Origin: Turritopsis dohrnii
Taxonomy: Eukaryota; Cnidaria; Hydrozoa; Anthoathecata; Oceaniidae
NCBI GenBank assembly: GCA_027922465.2
Contig: BQMF02000136.1
Coordinates: 682,001 to 746,000, forward strand
Direction of reading: 5' to 3'
DNA length: 64,000 nt
Shown piece by piece: positions 24,201-36,200 of the stretch. The translations under genes and the position numbers were made by a program. Below the pieces are notes generated by a model. The model ran no database searches and had not been told where the DNA came from. It saw nothing but the letters and a program-made list of their open reading frames with translations. Positions within the stretch are counted from its first letter, which is position 1; the number at the start of each line of letters is the position of its first letter.

Positions 24201-27200
24201 TTATTTAAGATATAGGTTTTTAAAATCCTTGAAAAAAATGCTATCAAATGATGTAAAAATCTCTACAATCTGATATATGTTTGAAGACTTATAGCTTGTT
24301 AAAATCTCAGACTGAAATTCTCTCCGACACACTGTACTCGTCCTTGGTGTTTAAATTAGGCTTGATTGCTTTTATATGTAACGCTTTTAAAGTTATTTTT
24401 TAATGTGAGCAGATACTGGTCCTTTTGAGAAGTGTTCCTTAAATATAACATATAACAAGCATCTCAACTTGAACATGAAATTTTGTACATTACCATACTT
24501 TTAAGGGGCTTGTCAACTGGTGCTTTTAACAAAGGAAGGATGATTTTTAATTTTCCAATCGTATGTATCACTTTGCAAGGCGCTTTTATTCGTTTTAAAG
24601 ACTGTTGAAATTTCTCAGTAATTTTACCTCTATATTGAACGAATATCATCCTCGTTATCTTGATCAATTTGCTTTGTTGTCAAGACGTTAAAAACATTTA
24701 CAATACATCATTATATACAGACTGATTGCTGTTGAAAGTTTATAATTGTTTCGAAGATTGTTATTGAATCTGCATAGAGACGTCCCAAAGACGTCGTAAC
24801 ATCATCCCTCACACGACCAATAAACAGAATTCGATACGAATTTAAATTTTATATAAGCGTGTTAGTGTTACTCGATATATACTGTTTAATGACTGCAGAA
24901 TGAAATTTGAAAATTTTTATCAGGTCCTGTTTTCAGACGTCCCTACGACGTCGCAAAATGATCTGAAAGCAAACGACCATTTTACGATTAAAATGAGACG
25001 TCTCAAAGACGTCTTGTGCCCGCTGGGTCTAGTCGTATTTGTTTGATGTTGTCTGTGATGCTTTTTGTTGATGTGTTTATGTTTAACCGGTTTCAACCAC
25101 TCGGCCACTTAAACTCTAATTCTGTGATATGCAGATCCAGGCATTGGCAAAACTGGTCTTAATGGTGAGTTCTTTTTGTGCACTTTTGCTACGCCATACA
25201 TTCGAGGTACCTGCTTCCTTTAGGTCTCAGTTTTTCAAAAAGAGTTTCTGTAATTTTCCCTTGTCTTCCAATTCTTCGAATGCTTTTAAGATTCTCTCTT
25301 CTTCTTTAAAGACTGGATGTTTAGCATTTTTTCTAGCCGGTACATACTTTTGAAACTGTGGTAAGTCAGTAATTTTCTTTATTTTCTCTCGATAAGTATT
25401 AACTGTCATAACGCAAATCCCGATACCCTTATCGAAGGGAACGGCCAATAAATTCTTTTCTTTCAGGTAGCGTTTTGTGAGTTCGATGTTTCTTTGCGGT
25501 TTTTGTTTCTTACAGCTTTTGATGTATGCCAAAGTTTTTACATTTACGTCGGTGATCAACTCTCCACTACACTCCTTCTTTTTGCAAAATCGCATTAGTT
25601 CGTCTAGTTCCGCAAGTACATCATTCTGTTCAAATTTATTTACCACAGGATTCTTTGGACCAAGTGCTAACGTTTTCTGCACATTGACTTTGAAAAGCGG
25701 ACAATTTTGTTCTCTTGATAGTTGATTTAACTTGTCATTTAGGTTCCTTCTTTGCTCGTTTTTCAACTTTCTTCGATCATGGCGTATATGTAGAATAACA
25801 GATGGTACGGAGTTGAGCAGTAAATTTTCTCTAAGTTTGGTTCTCTGTGGTACAAGTGCATCCTGTGATTTTTTCAAATCCGATTTTGCTTTTACCAGCT
25901 CTTTTACAAGCAATCGTTTCTGGAATGAGTGGACGGCATTGTCGTCAAAACATCCATTATTCGGAAGTAGAGAGAAAGTTTATATGTTATGAGTTTTTGA
26001 CTGAATTTCATTTTTACAGTTTACTGTACATTGTATATTTTAAACTTTGTTTTATTTATTTCAAACTGAAGATGATAAACAATTATCGAAAATTATCAAA
26101 CATTGTTGAACCTTATCAAAAAACTAAACTCTACCACAATGTTCCTACATCACGGAATTAATTTCATTTTTACTAATCACTTTGAAGTTGTATATATGTC
26201 CTATTTTTTACAAATGACAACGAAAAATTGAAATATAGCAACTGGTAAAAAACTTCTTCTGCCTATAAATGAAAGTTCTTATAAGACGTACGTGCAACAT
26301 GTTTTCTAAATCTCTCATAGTCTCAAGTCTACAGATCTTTAATAGTTTTCCAAAAACAAAAGTTTGAAGTATAAATACTAAATGAAATTATCTCTACATG
26401 AAATCCCATTTGGGAATATATTTCATTTACAGTGACAACTACAGAAAGTACAGTGACTTCAACAGCTGCATCAACAACACCACAAGTGACAACTCATGAT
26501 TCTACACCTGCTGTTTCATCTACAAGTAGGTTCTTTTGAATGACACTTATGTTCAATGACATATTATCAATCTTAGAAATACAATAGAACCGTTAAAAGA
26601 AAAACATTTCGGCTTTTTAGATGTGCTGAACCTTGTTGTATCCTGGGGTCAAAATCGAGTTCATCAGGAAGGACAAACAGAAAGTGATTTGAAAGTGTAC
26701 TGTTCAAAGAAACAATATAACGTTATTGATATTAGTCTAATTTACAATGCAGGTGAGATTGAAAAGTATTTCTGATTGGGTTAAATATTCTTCATGTCCG
26801 ATTTACTATAAAATAACTAAATTTGGCGGCAACTAAAATAAAATGGAATTAAATTCCGTGAATTGCCAAGCGAAGTATATTTTGCTGGAATTTTTTTAAC
26901 AGACAGTGTTACTTAGAAAATGTGTTTAAACTAATTTACAAATATGTGCAGATTATTTCAAAAAGTTTAAAAAAACAAAAATCCGTTTTCGGTCACGTAT
27001 TTTTCATAAATGACACTGAAACAACAGAATTTAGCGTATCCAACAGGCTAAAGACAAGAAAGAAAGTTGATTAAACGAATTAAGTTCTCAGAAAGCAAAA
27101 AAAGTTACAGTAAGCATACTTCAAACTCCTTTGTCACCTCTCCATTGTTATCAAGACTCTCTCTTTTAAATACCTATCTCACAAGCATTATCATTAGATC

Positions 27201-30200
27201 ATTACCATAAGTGGTCACTCTCCCTAACAACAACCGCCTATATTTGTGCTCACCGTTTCCTATCTTGAAGCTCTTGCATGATCTTGTATTCTCCGACGCT
27301 TCCTCTCTCTCTAGACAGTTTTCCTCCGTTAGTTTGTTCCATACTAATTTTTTATATGGTGCTGATATTTACATTAAATTTGATTGACTTTACATCATTG
27401 AATAAAGAAGATAAAATACTTTCCTCTTCGTTCGATCGACGTTTGAAGACACAAGAAAGAATAAGTTCTTACTTCGGTTTCACAGAGCGGAAAGCAATAG
27501 ATGGGATCTAAAAAAATATAATATTAGATGGGCTGACATATTATGAAATCAACTGATGCTCTTGGCTCAAAAGTTTGCCTGCAAAAATAAAATAATTTTT
27601 AAAATAAAAACACATTTTTTTAAGGACATGTTTCATCATCAGCTATAAAATATTACAAAAAAAAAATCCTACTTATATAAAATAATGATTACAAAAGGTG
27701 TTACAAAAAAGCTATACATCAAAATCTCCAATTAAAATTAGTGAGTTAGGCTAGAAGTGTGAAAAGTTAAAAAGACATTAGAGTGTGAAGAGTAAATGTA
27801 AAGTATGAATAAGGGAAAGATTAAAGAAAGATGAAAGAAACATAAAAAAAAAAGAAAAAAGAAAGAAAAGAAAATTACACCGACAATGTTTTCCCTATGT
27901 ACTTTACTTGAGTGTTAAGATTAGGATTTTCCCACCCAATATGAAGTCCCTCCTTAAGTTTAAGTTGCCATTTAGTTTGTGCATAATCGATGATTTTAAA
28001 ACAATTAGGACTTACTTTATCAAAACAATCTTCCTTTTCCCTGATATGTTTAAAAATATGAGAGTTCTTATCTGTTTTTAAATGTTCATTAATCCGTTGT
28101 CCAAAATGTCTGGTGGTTTCACCAATATAACAAGCGTTACAGCTTGTACAGTTAAATTTATAGACAACATTAGATTTAAGATTTAAAGGAACTTTGTCTT
28201 TAGTTGAAAACAGACTACCAATTTTAAAGGATGTGAAAATTATTTTTACGGATTGTGTTTTACAGTATTTTTTAACGATGTTGTTAATTTTTAATCTAAA
28301 GATGTCAGAATGTTTGCCTATGTAAGGTAATTTAAAGAAACGAGCTTCATTTAATGTTTCTTTAGGTTCGTCTTCTTTGTACGTTTTATTCAAATACTGT
28401 TCTATTAATTTATCAGTTAATTTGACAGGATAAAGATTTTGTCTTAGTATATCTTTAACTTTGTACCGGAAAAGAAAACAACGTTTCCTTCGACTAAACC
28501 AGTTTTTTAATTTTTAAGACAAGTTTTCGGAGGCTTAACCGCACTCCATGATCACGTCTGAATAATTACATGTACGTACAGAAAATTTTTTATATGTATA
28601 AACATAGAAATACGAAAAGAGATAGAATAACATCGATGAAATTTCTTTTGTACCATCCGTGTTGTAATTACTGGTGGCCGTATACAAAGTTGAATTTTAA
28701 AAATTTAAAATTTCGCGCTATATATGGAAGTCTATTGTTCCCCGTAATAAAAGTCGTAATTCAGATCTCGAGATCTATTGTTAATTTTTCAAAATGTGGG
28801 ACTTCAGGTAATGTCTTTTTATCAATTCTGCATAATTATCAAAATTATTAGAATTATTCAGATGATAGCAAAACGAAAAATAAGTTTGCGTTTTATGATT
28901 TGACGAGAATAATATTCGTATTCATTGTTTTCTCGTGATCAGCTAATCAAATATGCAAAATCAGAAATTTTTACCTATCTCTGGTAAAATCATATTAAAG
29001 ATTTTGAGATTGATATTGATACAAATGAAGACAAAATAACATTGACGAAAGTACACTTGATTCTCGTAATGAACATGTATGTTTTGAAGTGGAAATTCCT
29101 TATGCTATTTCTGTTTGAACGAACACGAACAATTTTACAAGTTGTTATAAATTGTTTTTACTATGAACAATGTTCTCCGGACAAGCTGCCAGCTTTCTGA
29201 TGAAACAGAGATCATCACTGCATTGAATAATATCACCACTTCACTGCTTTGTCGTAAATATCAAAAGATTCTTAAAGGAGTTGCCTTGACATATATAAAT
29301 GGCATTAAAAATATATTTATGTATAAAATGTATATTCTGACTGCCTAAAATTGGAGAAAAATACTTCAACTTCTTTTTCTGGAAGGTTTCTGTAAGAGTA
29401 TGAATGATCAAAGTATGATCTTTATAATCTGGTTTGGCAGAAACATAACTTTCTTCTCACTCAACCTTTGCACAATACGAGAGCTGTGCACGTGCGCTCT
29501 TGTTCAATACCAGAGATTTTGATTGGTAGATTTATTTTTTCGGCGTGATAATTATTCGCCGACAATTAAGAAAGTTTAAACAATGTTTATGACCATAATT
29601 AAGAGGACGCCAATTAGTTTCGGTCCCGATACTTACACCACGACATTCTATATTCCTTAGGAGGTCGTACTAGTGAAAACAACTTGAAAACGCTTTTAGT
29701 TCGTAAAATAATGAAACAAACGTCCGAGTATGTGAAATGAAAAACCGAAAATATGTTTTTCATTATAACATAAAAACGAAAAAACGAATTCAGTTCCGAT
29801 TTTCTGAAAAAAGTAGCTGTTAGAAGCCCTAATAAGGATAGCATGTTTGTTTTTACGAATGAACTTGTTAAGTATACTCGTTTTTGATTTAAAATTTTCG
29901 GTTTTTACTTCAAATTTTACCGAGTAGTTAAAAAATAATAAACATTGCATAAAAGAGAATGAGACGAGGCAACACGCATGGATTCTCATTGTTTGAAAAT
30001 TGAATAAAAATTTGAATAGAGCTAAGGTGAGCTAAAGTTTGATGTTATTCTATCCCTTTTCGTATTTCTATGGTATAAACGACTAACTATCATATTCATA
30101 AAATAAAATTAACAAAAGAAACCACTGTTTCAAAACAGTTCTAAAGGCATAGATTGGATAGTTTTATTCAAACACGGTTTGTCACGATTAATGAGTAAAC

Positions 30201-33200
30201 TCTCCCTCAAGGTTAACTTAAAGTCGTTAGATTCTCTAGATAAAACAGAAAAATTGTCAAATGATGGAGAACAACCACACATCACGGAGTGTTGAAGTAC
30301 CGCTGTGTATTGATTAGGCTGTAGTGATCTTTTCTTATTAGTCAGATGGGAGACGCCCATATGTTCACTGATCCGAACTTTGAAGTGGCGTTTGGTTTTG
30401 CCAAAATAAGTAGCGTTGCAGCTACTACACGTAAATTTGTAAACAAGTCCGGATTGTAAACACCTGGGAATCTTATCCTTGAAATGAAACATGCTCTGTA
30501 GTATGACATCCGAGCGAAAAATAAATAATATTTTACAATGAGGTAATTTCTCTTTAAATAATTCCGTTAATCGTTTGCGTACTTGCAAGGATACTGAACC
30601 CAAGAAAGGGAGAGAAATTTTCACTTCCTTTTTGGGCACAGTGGCAATAGCGTCACTTGAACGATGAATTTTATTTAGGAAAGTATTAACACAAAAATCA
30701 ATAACGTTGGTAGGATAACTGTTTTTAACTAAAATATTCTTTAACAAGCAAACCTCGTTGTGAAACTTGCTGAAGTCAGAACAAATTCTGAAAGCACGAA
30801 ATAATAAAGAATAGATCAACCCATGTTTAAAATGAATGGGAACAAAGCTGGTGAAATTGGTGAAAACTCCACTGAAAGTGGGCTTTCTGTAAACATCAGT
30901 AACAAACGTATTGCTATCTCTGGTTATTAGAACATCCAAAAAAGAAAGTGAATTGTTTTTCTCGACCTCTTTGGTAAAATGAATGTTGGGGTGTTTAGAA
31001 TTCATATAAGACAGAAATGATTCAATATGATCAGAGGAGGAGAACAACACAAATATGTCATCAACGTATCTTCTATAATACTTAGGTTTATAATCACTGG
31101 GACATTCCTCCAGCCATTTGCGTTCATGAAAACACATGAAAACATTGGCGAGAGTTGGGCCCAAGGGTGAACCCATAGCCACTCCATCCAACTGCTTGTA
31201 AAAGGTACCATTAAACATAAAAAACGATTCCTTAGTTGCAATTTCCAATAATCGTCTAAACTCATCTTTACGCAGACCATTAACAGTGTTGGTGGACTCG
31301 GGAAAAAGCTCATTAACACAAATATCAATAGTCTCCTCTAATGGTATATTAGTGAAAAGTGAGTCCACATCTAAGCTAGCCATAAAATGATTGGTATCTT
31401 GAGAGAAAATTTCAATCGCAAAATAAAAAGAGTCCTTAACTGTAAAATCGTTAACTGTCAATGGAGCCAGAAGAGGGACTAGGTACTTAGCCGAACTGTA
31501 TGTGGGTGTATCTAAAGCCGACAGAATGGGACGAAATTTGGGAATACCATTGACACAGGGTTTGTGAACCTTGGCAAGGCCGTATAGTACACCTGGTCTC
31601 GAACCAGTTGGGCTAAGTTTTTTATACGTGTCGTTATCCACCAAACCTTTTCGTAGCAGAGACTTGTAACATTCCCTAAGTTTGTTTTCCATATTCAAAA
31701 CATAGTTCAAATCCTTACCAATAGGCAGATCTAATTTACAAAATTTCGTTGTGTCATTAAGAAGAGATTCAACACCTTTAATATAACTACATTTGTCAAT
31801 GATTACAACGCTATTGCCTTTGTCAGCCTTTTGAATAATAATGTTTTTGTTTTTGATAAGACCGACCAGGGCTTTGAACTCAGCTACGGATAAATTATCC
31901 GGTGAGTTGTTTTTGCTGTTGTAATCATTGAACGATGACAAAGCAGTATCCTTAAGTCTGGCCTTGACTATTTCAAGATCTAAATTGTATTTAAGATCAG
32001 ATTTTATATCACGAAAAAGTAGTTCAAAGGGTAATAAATAATCCGCATATTTAATACTCTTGGGGGCAATAGCAAAATTAAGTCCTTTGCATAAAACAGA
32101 CTTATCCATATCAGACAAAACATATGATGAAAAGTTGAAAATAACTTTTTCCGGGTCATGACTCGTGTTCTTCTTCTTATTAGAAATTAACTTTTGTAGT
32201 TTCTGATCCTGGACGAGGTCACAATTTTTTAACTTCTTGTCATTGGATACCAGGAACAAAGTAGAAATATGAGAAAAGTCAATAAAATTTAGTATGTTAG
32301 CCAAGGATGTCCTTAAAATGTCAAACTCAGACTGTAATGAGCGAATCTTAGATTTCTTAATCTTGATCTCTTCTTTCAGCAAGATCTTCTGACACTTGCG
32401 ATATGCCTCTGACGAACGTGTGGTTAGGCCTCCGAAAGCTTGTCTTAAAAATAAAAAACTGGTTTAGTCGAAGGAAACGTTGTTTTCTTTTCCTGTACAA
32501 TGCTACACTTCAAGCTTACAACATGAGATCTTTAACTTTATTGAGATCGTTATGAAAACCTAGTTATATGTAGGAATTTTTTTTTTGTAATATTTTGTAG
32601 CTGATGATGACATAAGAATGTCGAAACATGTCCTTAAATAAATGTGTTTTTATTTTAAAAATTATTATACAATTTGTGCTTCTATGTAATTTTGGAAACA
32701 TAATACATGACTTAGCACAAACATATGAAGATTCATTTTCTAAAAAGGATTTTAGAAAATTGGAAAAACTCTACATTAAATGCAACAAAGCGCAATTGGA
32801 TATCAACTTCTTAAACAACTGCAAGCTGTTTAAAGTATTTCCTCGTTTTATCTGCTTGAATATACCAACTGTCAACAAACAAGATGATCTTTTTTATCAA
32901 AAAACGCCTTTTACGCAGTGCAATGAACAAGCGATACAAAGAAAAAGCCAAACTTAACATCGAACAAACTAATTTATCACAACAACTTAAATAAACTCTT
33001 TCCTCCATCGATTAGTATATTCTCATCTCTGCGATTCAACGAAATGTTAAAAAAGACACTGATACCACCATTGCTACACACGAAAAGAAACTCGCTAACC
33101 TAACCAAAAACTCATCAAATCCACTACGTCCATCGAACACAATTACCAACGTCTCATCATACACACTTTCAACTGAAGAACATGATTTACTTCAACAAGG

Positions 33201-36200
33201 TCTAAATCACTAAAAGTTAAAAGTGTAAAATCTTTTTATTTTAGCATAAGCTTTTCGGTACAACCATCTTCAGTAAACACTTATTATTTTGCACTGAAGA
33301 TGGTTGTACCGAAAAGCTTATGCTAAAATAAAAAGATTTTACACTTTTAACTTTTAAAATATGGCAAATACTTCACGTCTAAATCACTCTATTCCACCTT
33401 TCAAGCTTCAAAAGACAGATATATTTACATCATTCGAAATGCTTCATCGATTTCTTAAGGAAGATCTTAAAGACGCTCATGACTCGAATCGACTACGATC
33501 TGAATTATCTTATATTGCAAACTCTTTTTATTACAACTATTCGCCATCACAAGGAACATTACGTAAAGACCGCATACTAAATCGTCTTAAAAATAACAGT
33601 AACATTATCATCACAAAAACGGACAAAGGATCAGGAGTAGTTATAATGGATAGAGACATTTATGATGCTGCTACATTGAATTTGATTTCGGACGAAGCAA
33701 AATTTAAAAGATTGGAGAAAGATTGGTAAGAAAGTTAAAATCTAAAGGACTTTTTACAGACTCTGAATATGATAATATTTATCCTAATGGCTCTTCTCCT
33801 GCTCGTATATACGGACTTCCTAAACTTCACAAAGTTTCTGCTTCGAATTTATCTTCTACTTCTGCTCATTCTATTCCTTTCCGGCTTATTGTTTCATCTA
33901 TCGGTACTTATAATTATAACTTAGCTAAACATCTTTGTAATGTGTTAACTCCTTTTATACCTAGAGAACATTGCACTAAAGATACTTTTACTTTTGTTAA
34001 AGAACTAAATGAAGTTAACTTAAAAGACACATATTTGGTATCTTATGATGTTCAAAGTCTTTTTACTAACATACCTTTAAACGAAACTATAACCATCGCT
34101 GTTGACATAATCATAGATAATCATCCGAATCTAAATATTACTAAGGAAGATTTAACCAAGCTTTTTCTCTTTGCTACAGCTAAAACTCACTTTCTTTTTA
34201 ACGGTAAATTTTATGATCAAATAGATGGGGTTGCTATGGGTTCACCGTTAGCTCCTGTCTTAGCCAACATCTTCATGGGTTACCATGAAAGACAATGGCT
34301 GGTTGATTATAATAAGAAGAAACCTATGTTTTATAAACGCTATGTGGATGATATTTTTGCTGTTTTTAAAAATCTTGCTGACGCAGAAGATTTCTTTAAC
34401 TACATAAATTCTAAACATCCTAACATAAAATTTACTATGGAGAAGGAAAATAATGACACTATCCCGTTCTTGGATATTTTCATAAATAACTCTAAACCTT
34501 CAACTGTAACCTCTTTATATCGTAAGAAAACATTCACTGGACTCCTAACTAATTATTTCAGTTTCACGTCTTTCACATATAAACGTGGATTAATTAACTG
34601 CTTAATTGACCGGGCTTACAAAATTAACAACACTTGGCTAGGTTTTCATAACGATCTCAATAAAGTTAAAGATCCCATGTTGTAAGCTTGAAGTGTAGCA
34701 TTGTACAGGCAAAGAAAGATAAAATCTTTATCCTGTTAAATTAACTGATAAATTAATAGAACAGTATTTGAATAAAACGTACAAAGCAGACGAACCTAAA
34801 GAAACATTAAATGAAGCTCGTTTCTTTAAATTACCTTACATAGGCAAACATTCTGACATCTTTAAATTAAAAATTAACAACATCGTTAAAAAATACTGTA
34901 AAACACAATCCGTAAAAGTAATTTTCACATCCTTTAAAATTGGTAGTCTGTTTTCAACTAAAGACAAAGTTCCTTTAAATCTTAAATCTAATGTTGTCTA
35001 TAAATTTAACTGTACAAGCTGTAACGCTTGTTATATTGGTGAAACCACCAGACATTTTGGACAACGGATTAATGAACATTTAAAAACAGATAAGAACTCT
35101 CATATTTTTAAACATATCAGGGAAAAGGAAGATTGTTTTGATAAAGTAAGTCCTAATTGTTTTAAAATCATCGATTATGCACAAACTAAATGGCAACTTA
35201 AACTTAAGGAGGGACTTCATATTGGGTGGGAAAATCCTAATCTTAACACTCAAGTAAAGTACATAGGGAAAACATTGTCGGTGTAATTTTCTTTTCTTTC
35301 TTTTTTCTTTTTTTTTATGTTTCTTTCATCTTTCTTTAATCTTTCCCTTATTCATACTTTACATTTACTCTTCACACTTTCTAATGTCTTTTTAACTCTG
35401 TCATCTTTTCACACTTCTAGCCTAACTCACTAATTTTAATTGGAGATTTTGATGTATAGCTTTTTTGTAACACCTTTTGTAATCATTATTTTATATATGT
35501 AGGATTTTTTTTTTTTTGTAATATTTTATAGCTGATGATGAAACATGTCCTTAAAAAAATGTGTTTTTATTTTAAAAATTATTATACAATTTGTGCTTCT
35601 ACGTAAATTTAAAAATAAAATAACGTGAATGCCGGAAATTAGTGGGAATTACTTGTTGCAGCAGATCGATCAAATCCAAAACCGGAAAAAATCCGTTTCT
35701 ATAGTTATTATTTTTTTCTTTATATGTCGTTTCTTGAAACTCCGTTATATTTATATGTCGTGTCTTGAACCTCCGTCATATTTCACTTACAGACGATCAG
35801 TTAACAATGGATTTATCAAAGCATTGCGGTTGGATACCAGATAATTGGAAAATCATTAACTGTCATTTCCTGGAAAAAACCATATACACCTGTCAACAAA
35901 ACAAGAAGAAACTTTCTATTACACTTGGTGGTGTTGGAAGCAGAGACATGACAATCAGTTCAAAAGTTAAGGCAGAAAAGTTAGCTACTGATATATGGAA
36001 CATGTTCCTTGGAGGAAGTTCGACAACTAGACCATTCAATAAGTATGAAACAATTTTAATCGAATGGAATAGAACATAGAACACTGTTGTTTTGTAACAA
36101 ACTTTTTCTCCTTTCAGTGCAATACTTGATGGATTAACAATATATTTATCATCTGCAACAAAGGACAATAGTCATTGGATTGATTTTGTTGTCAAACTTC

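Larger units (their letters stand above)
28460..32505 (-). mobile_element. Penelope-like element PLE-4, apparently complete
   Basis: The ends are inverted repeats of about 75 bases: 28460-28535 and about 32428-32505 share AACAACGTTTCCTTCGACTA, TTTTTAAGACAAG and TTCGGAGG. Between them is a minus-strand 750-codon RT/GIY-YIG frame (30130-32382). On the left the element abuts PLE-2. On the right (about 32505-32545) it abuts a short stretch related to PLE-3. It therefore looks inserted into an older PLE of the other family. Confidence 0.7.
32565..35612 (+). mobile_element. Penelope-like element PLE-3 with flanking direct repeats
   Basis: Direct repeats of about 115 bases (32565-32690 and 35493-35612) share TTTTTGTAATATTTT, GCTGATGATGA, AACATGTCCTTAAA and AATTTGTGCTTCTA, as expected for PLE pseudo-LTRs. 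The body holds a broken RT/GIY-YIG gene on the + strand. It lies in intron 11 in the same orientation as the host gene. Confidence 0.75.
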
